This document shows positions 1-4,413 of a stretch of 8,873 nucleotides of DNA, in pieces. Under the pieces are notes generated by a model. It made no database searches and was not told the DNA's origin. It was given only the letters and a program-made list of their open reading frames with translations. The DNA comes from Rubrobacter sp. Lineage in GTDB: Bacteria; Actinomycetota; Rubrobacteria; Rubrobacterales; Rubrobacteraceae. The stretch's first letter is position 1, and the number at the start of each line of letters is the position of its first letter. The position numbers were made by a program, and so were the translations under genes. The stretch is from contig JADDPM010000004.1 of the NCBI GenBank assembly GCA_016781885.1, positions 1-8,873 of the forward strand. Reading direction: 5' to 3'.

Positions 1-311
1 TAGATAGCGCCTATACGCAGTTCGCCGAGGAGGAGAAGGGCTCCATCGAGGCCGGCAAACTCGCCGACCTGGTGGTCCTGTCAGACGACATCATGACCGT
101 CCCGGCCGAGCGTATCAGGGACATCGAAGCGCTGATGACCGTACTTGGCGGCGAGATAGTCTACGAGCGTGAGGGCGCTGACGGTCAGCTCGCTGGGACC
201 GGGGGACTCCCAATCGTACTGCCTCTCACTGTCGCGCTGCTCGTCGTGGGCTCCATCGGTATCCTGGTCTTCGCCGGTGCACGGTGCAGAGCAGAGAATA
301 ATACGGCCTAA
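1..311 (+). CDS. YtcJ-like amidohydrolase, C-terminal part, with LAxTG-type sorting signal (5' partial)
   Basis: This is the 3' end of a gene that begins left of the window; 102 residues are visible in the frame starting at position 3. The sequence KGSIEAGKLADLVVL, followed by an IRDIEALMTVLGGEIVYE stretch, is the typical C-terminal end of the YtcJ/amidohydrolase-3 family, metal-dependent hydrolases acting on amide or similar bonds. The catalytic barrel is outside the window, so substrate and metal ligands cannot be judged. The enzyme part should end at about 170. It is followed by LAGTG (189-203), a hydrophobic stretch of about 23 residues (213-281) and a short tail RCRAENNTA containing two arginines. 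This is the architecture of a sortase substrate, and LAxTG is the motif associated with actinobacterial class E sortases. The inference is a surface-anchored hydrolase; an ordinary C-terminal membrane anchor is the alternative. Family call is firm, wall anchoring moderately likely. Confidence 0.82.
   Translation, partial: DSAYTQFAEEEKGSIEAGKLADLVVLSDDIMTVPAERIRDIEALMTVLGGEIVYEREGADGQLAGTGGLPIVLPLTVALLVVGSIGILVFAGARCRAENNTA
189..290 (+). other. LAxTG cell-wall sorting signal region
   Basis: LAGTG is encoded at 189-203, then GLP, then a hydrophobic helix (213-281, rich in V, L, I and A), then arginines in the ARCR stretch. The order of motif, helix and positive residues matches sortase signals. 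The tail after the helix is only weakly basic (two Arg, one Glu), which lowers certainty. Confidence 0.55.
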
Positions 312-573
312 ATACGTTTCACTTCTCGGACCGGACCTGAACGTTTCGGCGTGGTACCCGATGCAGCGCGTGGCGAAAAGCCTGCAGGTCCACCCGGATA
401 CGAGGGGCGTTGGGAGCAGGAAAGAGAAGCTCGCCGAGTACCGCCCGAAAGTACCATCTCCGTGCGATAGAGGACTAGTGCGAGGCTCCGGCCCTTAGTT
501 TTGCCCATCCCCCCGGTCCGCTGGAGCAGGTCCCCCTTATTTGCATAGCTGTGCATATCATCCGTGTGGGCTT

Positions 574-595
574 AACCACCAGCCGGCGCGTGGTT
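574..595. repeat. Inverted repeat AACCAC/GTGGTT
   Basis: Arms at 574-579 and 590-595 are perfect, with a 10-base GC-rich loop. This is the first of a run of four hairpins up to 682. Confidence 0.4.
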
Positions 596-605
596 CGCGT
601 TCCGT

Positions 606-617
606 TGTACGCGTACA
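606..617. repeat. 12-bp perfect palindrome TGTACGCGTACA
   Basis: The sequence equals its own reverse complement. Looser outer arms CGTTC (598-602) and GAACG (620-624) could extend it into a longer hairpin. A perfect palindrome of this size suits a dimeric DNA-binding protein, but no regulator or regulated start is seen beside it. Confidence 0.45.
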
Positions 618-623
618 TAGAAC

Positions 624-639
624 GTCATTACGAAATGAC
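624..639. repeat. Inverted repeat GTCATT/AATGAC
   Basis: Perfect 6-bp arms at 624-629 and 634-639 enclose a 4-base loop (ACGA). It sits directly between the palindrome at 606-617 and the 9-bp stem at 646-682. Confidence 0.4.
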
Positions 640-691
640 TTTCTCCCCCGGTCCCGGAGGTCCTGGCCGCATAGGACCGGGGCTATGCTGA

Positions 692-733
692 GTTTCCGAG
701 AACCCTGAATGCCGGAACCTAGGTTTCCGAGAA
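692..733. repeat. 11-bp direct repeat GTTTCCGAGAA
   Basis: Exact copies lie at 692-702 and 723-733, a 31-base step or about three helical turns. Flanking bases differ, so the repeat unit is sharply bounded. Function unknown; paired protein-binding sites are possible. Confidence 0.6.
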
Positions 734-789
734 GGCTACTCCTCGGCATCCCCTCCACACTGACTCGTCCTCTCTGACACCAGCGGGAG

Positions 790-820
790 TGCAACACCCC
801 GCAACACAGAGCAAGGCGTA
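790..820. repeat. Cluster of three GCAA motifs at 10-bp spacing (left cluster)
   Basis: The units TGCAACAC (790-797), CGCAACAC (800-807) and AGCAAGGC (810-817) start exactly 10 bases apart, so the GCAA cores face the same side of the helix. Together with the second cluster at 851-880 this resembles an array of protein-binding sites, such as integrase arm-type or excisionase sites. That role is inferred from position beside a tRNA remnant, not from a known consensus. Confidence 0.5.
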
Positions 821-841
821 GAAGAGAAAACAGCTTAGGTA

Positions 842-864
842 TGCGGGATTTGCAACCTCCCGCA
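842..864. repeat. 7-bp inverted repeat TGCGGGA/TCCCGCA
   Basis: Perfect arms at 842-848 and 858-864 enclose a 9-base loop TTTGCAACC. The hairpin overlaps the first two units of the right GCAA cluster. It has no T-run and is unlikely to be a terminator. Confidence 0.4.
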
Positions 865-880
865 ATCTGCTGCAACACGA
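851..880. repeat. Cluster of three GCAA motifs at 10-bp spacing (right cluster)
   Basis: The units TGCAACCT (851-858), CGCAATCT (861-868) and TGCAACAC (871-878) again start exactly 10 bases apart. The last unit ends seven bases before the tRNA-His remnant at 885. TGCAACAC occurs both here and at 790-797, linking the two clusters. Confidence 0.5.
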
Positions 881-884
881 CTCC

Positions 885-931
885 GCGGATTGTGGTCCCG
901 AAGGTCGCGGGTTCGAGCCCCGTCGGTCACC
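885..931 (+). pseudogene. 3' remnant of tRNA-His (anticodon GTG), candidate attachment site
   Basis: The sequence reads as the 3' half of a tRNA. The anticodon loop TTGTGGT (890-896) carries GTG at 892-894. It is followed by a variable region (902-906), a T arm GCGGG-TTCGAGC-CCCGT (907-923) with all five pairs formed (one G-U), the 3' acceptor strand CGGTCAC (924-930) and discriminator C (931). A C at that position is the hallmark of tRNA-His, which pairs it with G-1. No matching 5' strand (GTGACCG) lies upstream and there is no D arm. The anticodon stem fits poorly: GCGGA against CCCGA leaves A-C and G-A mismatches. True tRNA identity may therefore begin at the anticodon loop. Tyrosine integrases commonly recombine at tRNA 3' halves and leave such a fragment at one junction. 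A decayed tRNA duplicate is the alternative. Confidence 0.72.
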
Positions 932-1184
932 CTACTAACGGTCTCCCTATGAGCGGGGAGCAGAAGCTTATAAAGAGAGATCCCGCCGCCGTATAGCGAG
1001 GCTTCTCTTCTTTATTTCGTGCGCTTCTTCTATACTTCTTTCAGCCCCGGGCACCTTACTCAACTGGCTCAGAGAGAGGGGGCCTCACGCCTGGTTCTTA
1101 CGGAGCTGTAACTGAAGTATGAGCCAGAAATAAATCTGTTGTTGGACGCGCCATTGTCGTCGAAACGAGGTAGAATGCAACCTC
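932..1184. other. Intergenic region between the tRNA-His remnant and the sortase gene
   Basis: No protein gene is visible. The stretch holds an inverted repeat CTCCC/GGGAG (943-947, 956-960), a loose stem AGAAGC/GCTTCT (962-967, 1001-1006) followed by a T-rich run (1008-1017), a TATACT box (1031-1036) without a clear -35, and an 8-bp inverted repeat CTGGCTCA/TGAGCCAG (1064-1071, 1120-1127). The loose stem plus T-rich run could be the old terminator of the ancestral tRNA-His gene. None of these is strong enough to assign a function. Confidence 0.45.
1171..1176 (+). promoter_or_regulatory. Putative -10 box TAGAAT for a leaderless sortase transcript
   Basis: TAGAAT matches TATAAT at five of six positions and ends eight bases before the sortase ATG. 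A start of transcription about seven bases downstream would fall at 1183-1185, essentially on the start codon. No good -35 box is seen at the usual spacing and no Shine-Dalgarno lies within normal reach of the ATG, which fits a leaderless mRNA as is common in actinobacteria. Confidence 0.4.
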
Positions 1185-1949
1185 ATGCCACTCCTAGATA
1201 AGCAACGCCGGGTTATAGATACGAAGCGCCCTGACTACGCCGTCTTTAGAAAGAGGCGTAGGGTCGGTCTCCTCGCCTTCGTGCTCCTGTTGGCGATGTT
1301 CCTCGGCGGCATCGTGTACCTCTTCTCGGGCGGCTCCGAAGAGGTGAGCCAGGAGCCGTTGGTGCAGACCGACGCGCCAGCCGTCGTTGAGATGCCGGAG
1401 GAGGCTGCGTCCGAGGAAGCGCCGCCGGAGGAGACTACTCCTTCGGTGGCGCCTGAGGAAGAGGAGGCCGAGCCGGCGATGCCGGTTCCGGAGGATCCTA
1501 CGCTTTTCCTGACGGTTCCCAAGCTAGGCGTGTATGGTCATACGGTCAGGAACGACAGATCCGAGGCCGCCCTGGACGCAGGGGCGATCAAGGTGCCTTC
1601 TACGGGGTTCCCCTGGGAGAAAGAGGACACTAACACGTATATAGCGGGCCACCGCGTGGGCTGGCCGGGCACCGAGAGCTACTATCAGCTCTACGAGTTG
1701 CCGTTGATGCGTGAGGGAGATGTGGTCTACCTCGCGGACACCTACGGCAGGATCTACGAATACAGGGTTTTCGCTATCTTCGCTGTCAGCCCTTCCCAGA
1801 GCGAGGTTACCCGCCCCATCCCGGGCAAGGACGTGGTCTCGTTACAGACCTGTACCGAAAGCCCCACCGATTGGTGGACAATGGGTCCCGGGCTCTTTGG
1901 GGGAGGTCCGGAGTCGGGCCGCCTGGTGGTCCAGGCCGAGCGGGTCTAG
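1185..1949 (+). CDS. Sortase (class E-like transpeptidase)
   Basis: This encodes a 254-residue membrane-bound cysteine transpeptidase that cuts a C-terminal sorting motif and joins the protein to the cell wall. Residues 1-26 are basic and cytoplasmic, and 27-47 form one membrane helix. Residues 51-105 are a Glu/Pro/Ala-rich linker, probably disordered and crossing the wall. The sortase domain covers about 106-254. The catalytic triad is visible: His156 in IAGHR, Cys223 in SLQTC and Arg246 in SGRLVV. The short N-terminal anchor and barrel size fit class E or D/F actinobacterial sortases; the exact class needs a profile search. The ATG at 1185 lacks a Shine-Dalgarno but gives a sensible N-terminus. 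A candidate LAxTG substrate ends 873 bases upstream, although the tRNA remnant between them suggests the two genes may not share an origin. The next gene is tRNA-Leu and no operon partner is evident. Confidence 0.9.
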   Translation: MPLLDKQRRVIDTKRPDYAVFRKRRRVGLLAFVLLLAMFLGGIVYLFSGGSEEVSQEPLVQTDAPAVVEMPEEAASEEAPPEETTPSVAPEEEEAEPAMPVPEDPTLFLTVPKLGVYGHTVRNDRSEAALDAGAIKVPSTGFPWEKEDTNTYIAGHRVGWPGTESYYQLYELPLMREGDVVYLADTYGRIYEYRVFAIFAVSPSQSEVTRPIPGKDVVSLQTCTESPTDWWTMGPGLFGGGPESGRLVVQAERV

Positions 1950-2039
1950 AGAACTCGGGCCGGGCTCACATTTGCGATCCTGAGGTCCGGTACTCTCCCT
2001 GGAGCGTAGCTTGCGCCCTTAGCGCACGGGGAGGGGCGG

Positions 2040-2060
2040 CTGTTATACGGCTGTTATAAT
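2040..2060 (+). promoter_or_regulatory. Extended -10 promoter for tRNA-Leu, with a tandem CTGTTATA
   Basis: A perfect TATAAT (2055-2060) is preceded by TG-N (2052-2054), making an extended -10 that can work without a good -35. No good -35 is seen at 17 bases. Transcription would begin near 2067, about 14 bases before the mature tRNA. CTGTTATA is duplicated 11 bases upstream (2040-2047 and 2051-2058), so a second, weaker -10 (TATACG, 2044-2049) overlaps. Confidence 0.65.
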
Positions 2061-2080
2061 TCCTCCAGATTTACAGGTAA

Positions 2081-2161
2081 GCGAGAGTGGTGGAATGGTA
2101 GACACGCTAGATTTAGGATCTAGTGCCTTCGGGCGTGCGGGTTCAAGTCCCGCCTCTCGCA
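2081..2161 (+). tRNA. tRNA-Leu (anticodon UAG)
   Basis: The complete cloverleaf is visible. Acceptor GCGAGAG (2081-2087) pairs with CTCTCGC (2154-2160), with discriminator A at 2161. The anticodon stem CTAGA/TCTAG (2107-2111, 2119-2123) encloses the loop TTTAGGA with anticodon TAG at 2114-2116. A class II variable arm (2124-2136) has three G-C pairs closed by a TTCG loop, and the T arm GCGGG/CCCGC carries TTCAAGT. A long variable arm and A73 fit leucine. CCA is not encoded. The tRNA reads CUA and, by wobble, other CUN codons. The tig gene starts 57 bases downstream with no terminator between. Confidence 0.95.
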
Positions 2162-2210
2162 CAGCTCTCGCGGAGGCGCGGCGGCTGGTGAGGTCGGTAG
2201 AGAAGAAGAT

Positions 2211-2215
2211 AGGGG
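2211..2215 (+). promoter_or_regulatory. Ribosome binding site of tig
   Basis: AGGGG lies three bases before the ATG at 2219, closer than usual. A stop codon in the tig frame at 2210-2212 overlaps it, so no longer start exists. Confidence 0.5.
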
Positions 2216-2218
2216 CGT

Positions 2219-3754
2219 ATGTCGGCTAACGTTACGAAGATCGAGGACAACAAGGTTCGCCTCGACGTCGAGGTTTCCGCCGAGGCGGTCAAGAAGGGCG
2301 TCGAGGCGAAGGTCCGCGAGTTGAGGAAGCAGATCAGGGTCCCGGGATTTCGTCCCGGGAAGGCGCCCCGGCGCATGATCGAGAACCACGTCGGCCGCGA
2401 CTATATTTACATGGAGGCGCTCCAGGACAGCCTGCCGAACTGGTACTCCGAGGCGGTGGTCGAGACCGACCTCAGGCCGATAGATCGCCCGGAGATCCAC
2501 TTCGACGAGGCTCTGGACGAAGAGGAGGGTTTCAAGTTCTCCGCCACCGTAGAGGTGCGCCCGGAGGCGAAGCTGGGGCCTTACAAGGGCGTCGAGGTCC
2601 CGAAGCGCGAGGTCGAGGTCGCGGAAGAGCAGGTCGAGGCGCAGATCGAGGAGATGCGTGGCCAGTTCGCTACCCTCGCGGCGGTCGAAGACAGACCAGC
2701 GCAGGAGGGCGACTTCGTCGTCATAGACTTCAAGGGCGAGAGGATGACCGGCGGTCCTCTGGAGGGCGCCGATGCCGAGGACTACATGCTGGAGATCGGC
2801 CGCGGCGAGCTTCTGGAGGACTTCGAGCAGAACCTCGTCGGGATGGCTGCCGGGGAGCGCAAGCAGTTTGCGGTGACTTTCCCGATGGACTACGCCGAGG
2901 AGTCGCTGCGCGGGCAGTCGGTGCTGTTCCGGGTGCATCTCAAGGACATCAAGGAGCGCGAGCTGCCACCCTTAGACGACGAGTTCGCCAAGGAGGCTAG
3001 CGAGTTCGAGACCCTGGAGGAGTTCCGGGGGGCGGTGCGCGAGCAGCTGGAGACGACCGAGAGGCAGCGGGTCGAGGCCGAGTTCAGGGGACGCGTGCTG
3101 GATGCGGTCGCTGAGGGAACCGAGGTCGAGGTGCCGGGCGTGATGGTGGAGGAGAAGGCCGACGAGATGGTCTCCTCTTTCGAACGGAGCATCCGGGCGC
3201 AGGGGATCGAGCCGGAGCAGTACTACCAGCTCGCTGGATCGAACCGCGAGGAAGTCAGGGAGCGGGTGCGGGACGACGCGGCCGACACGGTCAAGAAGGA
3301 GCTCGTCCTGGAAGCGGTTGCGGCGGCAGAGGGGATAGAGGCCGACGAGCACGAGACGATGCACCAGATCGAGCACCTCGCCGAGGACTCGGACCGCTCG
3401 CCAGACGAGTTGGCGGAACTCATGCGCCGCAACGGCACCTACGCGCTCCTCCAGGAGGAGCTGGCCCGCAACCAGGCGCTCGAGTTCCTCGCCGAGAACG
3501 CCGTCCCGGTCCCGATGCCGCCCGAAGAGGCGGAGAGCGTCCAGGAGATCGAGGAATTGGCGGATGAGACCGCCGGGGCTCCCGAACCTGGTGACGTCGA
3601 GGTCGTCGAAACATCGAGGACCGAGGGAGACGGAGGAGAGGAAATGCCGGGGGTCGGGGAGCCCGTGCCCGAAGCCGGCGAGTCGAGGGTCGAGGCGTCG
3701 GTTCAGGCTGGCGAGAGTTCGGCCGGTATAGAGAAGGACGAAGGAAAGGAATAG
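2219..3754 (+). CDS. tig: Trigger factor, ribosome-associated chaperone and prolyl isomerase, with long acidic tail
   Basis: Trigger factor binds the ribosome at the peptide exit, shields nascent chains and can isomerise Xaa-Pro bonds. The N-terminal ribosome-binding domain (about 1-115) contains the signature GFRPGKAP at residues 43-50. The FKBP-type isomerase domain covers about 155-245, starting at GDFVVIDFKG and including EIGRGELLEDFEQNLVGM. The helical C-terminal chaperone domain runs from about 250 to 430. At 511 residues it is clearly longer than the roughly 430 typical of E. coli. The excess is a tail from about 431 that is rich in Glu, Gly, Pro and Ala, with no predicted fold. The start is fixed by an in-frame stop at 2210. 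The clpP gene begins six bases after its stop, and the clpP ribosome binding site lies inside the last tig codons, so translation is probably coupled. Confidence 0.96.
   Translation: MSANVTKIEDNKVRLDVEVSAEAVKKGVEAKVRELRKQIRVPGFRPGKAPRRMIENHVGRDYIYMEALQDSLPNWYSEAVVETDLRPIDRPEIHFDEALDEEEGFKFSATVEVRPEAKLGPYKGVEVPKREVEVAEEQVEAQIEEMRGQFATLAAVEDRPAQEGDFVVIDFKGERMTGGPLEGADAEDYMLEIGRGELLEDFEQNLVGMAAGERKQFAVTFPMDYAEESLRGQSVLFRVHLKDIKERELPPLDDEFAKEASEFETLEEFRGAVREQLETTERQRVEAEFRGRVLDAVAEGTEVEVPGVMVEEKADEMVSSFERSIRAQGIEPEQYYQLAGSNREEVRERVRDDAADTVKKELVLEAVAAAEGIEADEHETMHQIEHLAEDSDRSPDELAELMRRNGTYALLQEELARNQALEFLAENAVPVPMPPEEAESVQEIEELADETAGAPEPGDVEVVETSRTEGDGGEEMPGVGEPVPEAGESRVEASVQAGESSAGIEKDEGKE
3509..3751 (+). 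other. Acidic, low-complexity C-terminal tail of trigger factor
   Basis: Residues 431-511 lie beyond the usual end of the chaperone domain. They are dominated by Glu, with Gly, Pro, Ala, Val and Ser and very few aromatics. The stretch keeps the codon style of the gene, so it is not an obvious frameshift or insertion. Disorder is inferred from composition. Confidence 0.7.
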
Positions 3755-3760
3755 CAGAGT

Positions 3761-4360
3761 ATGAACTATGATCCACAGGCCGTAATACCTTACGTAATAG
3801 AGCAGAGCCCGCGCGGCGAGCGGGCGATGGACATCTACTCGCGGTTGCTGAAGGACAGGATCATCTTCCTCGGCACCCCGGTGGACGACCAGGTGGCGAA
3901 CGCCATCATGGCGCAGCTCTTGCACCTCGAGAGCGAGGACCCAGACCAGGACATCAACATCTACATCAACTCCCCCGGCGGGAGCGTCACGGCCGGCCTC
4001 GCTATCTACGATACGATGAGGTTCGTGAAGCCGGACATCGTTACCACGGCTCTGGGGATGGCCGCTTCGATGGGGGCGTTCCTGCTCGCGGCGGGGACGA
4101 AGGGCAAGAGGAATTCGTTGCCGAACACGCGGGTGTTGTTGCACCAGCCGAGCATCGGCGGGCTCGCCGGGCAGGCGTCGGACGTACAGATCCACGCCGA
4201 GGAGCTCATCCGGACCAAGCGGAGGCTGAACGAGATCCTGGCCGAGAACACCGGGCAGCCGTACGAGAAGATCGAGCTGGATACCGACCGCGATTACATA
4301 CTCGGGGCCGAGGAGGCCATCGAGTACGGCGTGATCGACAACATCGTCCAGCAGCACTAG
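3761..4360 (+). CDS. clpP: ATP-dependent Clp protease proteolytic subunit
   Basis: ClpP forms a tetradecameric barrel that degrades proteins unfolded and fed in by ClpX or another Clp ATPase in the cytoplasm. The protein has 199 residues, usual for the family. The serine protease triad is present: Ser103 in GMAASMG, His128 in LLHQP and Asp178 in DRDYILGAEEA. His-Asp spacing is one residue longer than in E. coli because of the SIGG loop after HQP. By analogy with E. coli, a propeptide of about six or seven residues before AVIPYVIEQ may be removed. SPGGSV (71-76) matches the conserved substrate-strand loop. The Shine-Dalgarno AAGGAAAGGA (3741-3750) lies within the end of tig. The gene is immediately followed by clpX, giving the classical tig-clpP-clpX order. 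Only one clpP is present here, whereas many actinobacteria carry a clpP1-clpP2 pair. Confidence 0.97.
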   Translation: MNYDPQAVIPYVIEQSPRGERAMDIYSRLLKDRIIFLGTPVDDQVANAIMAQLLHLESEDPDQDINIYINSPGGSVTAGLAIYDTMRFVKPDIVTTALGMAASMGAFLLAAGTKGKRNSLPNTRVLLHQPSIGGLAGQASDVQIHAEELIRTKRRLNEILAENTGQPYEKIELDTDRDYILGAEEAIEYGVIDNIVQQH

Positions 4361-4393
4361 CGGTCGACTAAAGCATTAGTGGAAACGGTAGCT

Positions 4394-4413
4394 AAGGGGA
4401 GGCGTCTAGGAGA
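4394..4413 (+). promoter_or_regulatory. Two possible Shine-Dalgarno sequences for clpX
   Basis: AAGGGGAGG (4394-4402) lies 11 bases before the ATG at 4414, and AGGAGA (4408-4413) abuts it. The upstream one is better placed; the two together support this start. Confidence 0.45.

Larger units (their letters stand above)
510..682. repeat. 9-10 bp motif CCCCGGTCC in three copies, one inverted
   Basis: CCCCCGGTCC occurs at 510-519 and 645-654. The exact reverse complement GGACCGGGG lies at 674-682. The second and third copies form a perfect 9-bp stem with a 19-base loop, and the first copy could compete for the same partner. No T-tract follows, so this is not a typical intrinsic terminator. The function is unknown. 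Confidence 0.6.
312..790. other. Non-coding stretch rich in short repeats and hairpins
   Basis: I find no convincing protein gene here. The open frames on both strands have low-complexity or arginine-, serine- and glycine-rich translations with no recognisable motif. What is visible is repeat structure: CCCCGGTCC at 511-519 and 646-654 with its inverted copy at 674-682; an inverted repeat AACCAC/GTGGTT (574-579, 590-595); a 12-bp palindrome (606-617); an inverted repeat GTCATT/AATGAC (624-629, 634-639); TGCATA twice (542-547, 552-557); and GTTTCCGAGAA twice (692-702, 723-733). No terminator with a T-run is visible after the amidohydrolase stop. This may be the non-coding end of an integrated element. 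Confidence 0.6.

Noticed and set aside
169..498. Open frame of 109 codons on the plus strand overlapping the amidohydrolase end.
   Set aside because: Its first 140 bases are the amidohydrolase read in another frame, and the rest has no motif or coding character.
570..600. GCTTAAC at 570-576 looked like the first box of an integron attC site.
   Set aside because: No matching GTTRRRY box follows at suitable spacing and there is no cassette gene or integron integrase in the window.
646..682. The 9-bp stem as an intrinsic terminator for the amidohydrolase.
   Set aside because: No T-run follows, and the stem lies more than 330 bases after the stop codon.
558..878. Open frame of 106 codons on the minus strand across the repeat-rich region.
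   Set aside because: The translation is rich in Arg, Ser, Gly and Leu with no recognisable domain. It runs through the phased GCAA motifs and hairpins and has no clear ribosome binding site.
1011..1134. Nested pairing of TTTATTTC (1011-1018) with GAAATAAA (1127-1134) around the 8-bp repeat at 1064-1127 as a riboswitch-like fold.
   Set aside because: Eight-base inverted repeats at such distances are expected by chance in this length, and no known riboswitch motif is visible. The sortase also appears to have its own leaderless start downstream.
1995..2034. Inverted repeats CTCCC/GGGAG and TGCGC/GCGCA after the sortase as a terminator.
   Set aside because: The stems are short and no T-tract follows; chance pairing in GC-rich DNA explains them.
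2972..4357. Long minus-strand open frame (461 codons) opposite tig and clpP.
   Set aside because: It is the antisense of two well-conserved genes, and long antisense frames are expected in GC-rich coding DNA. The translation is Leu/Arg/Asp/His-rich with no family features.
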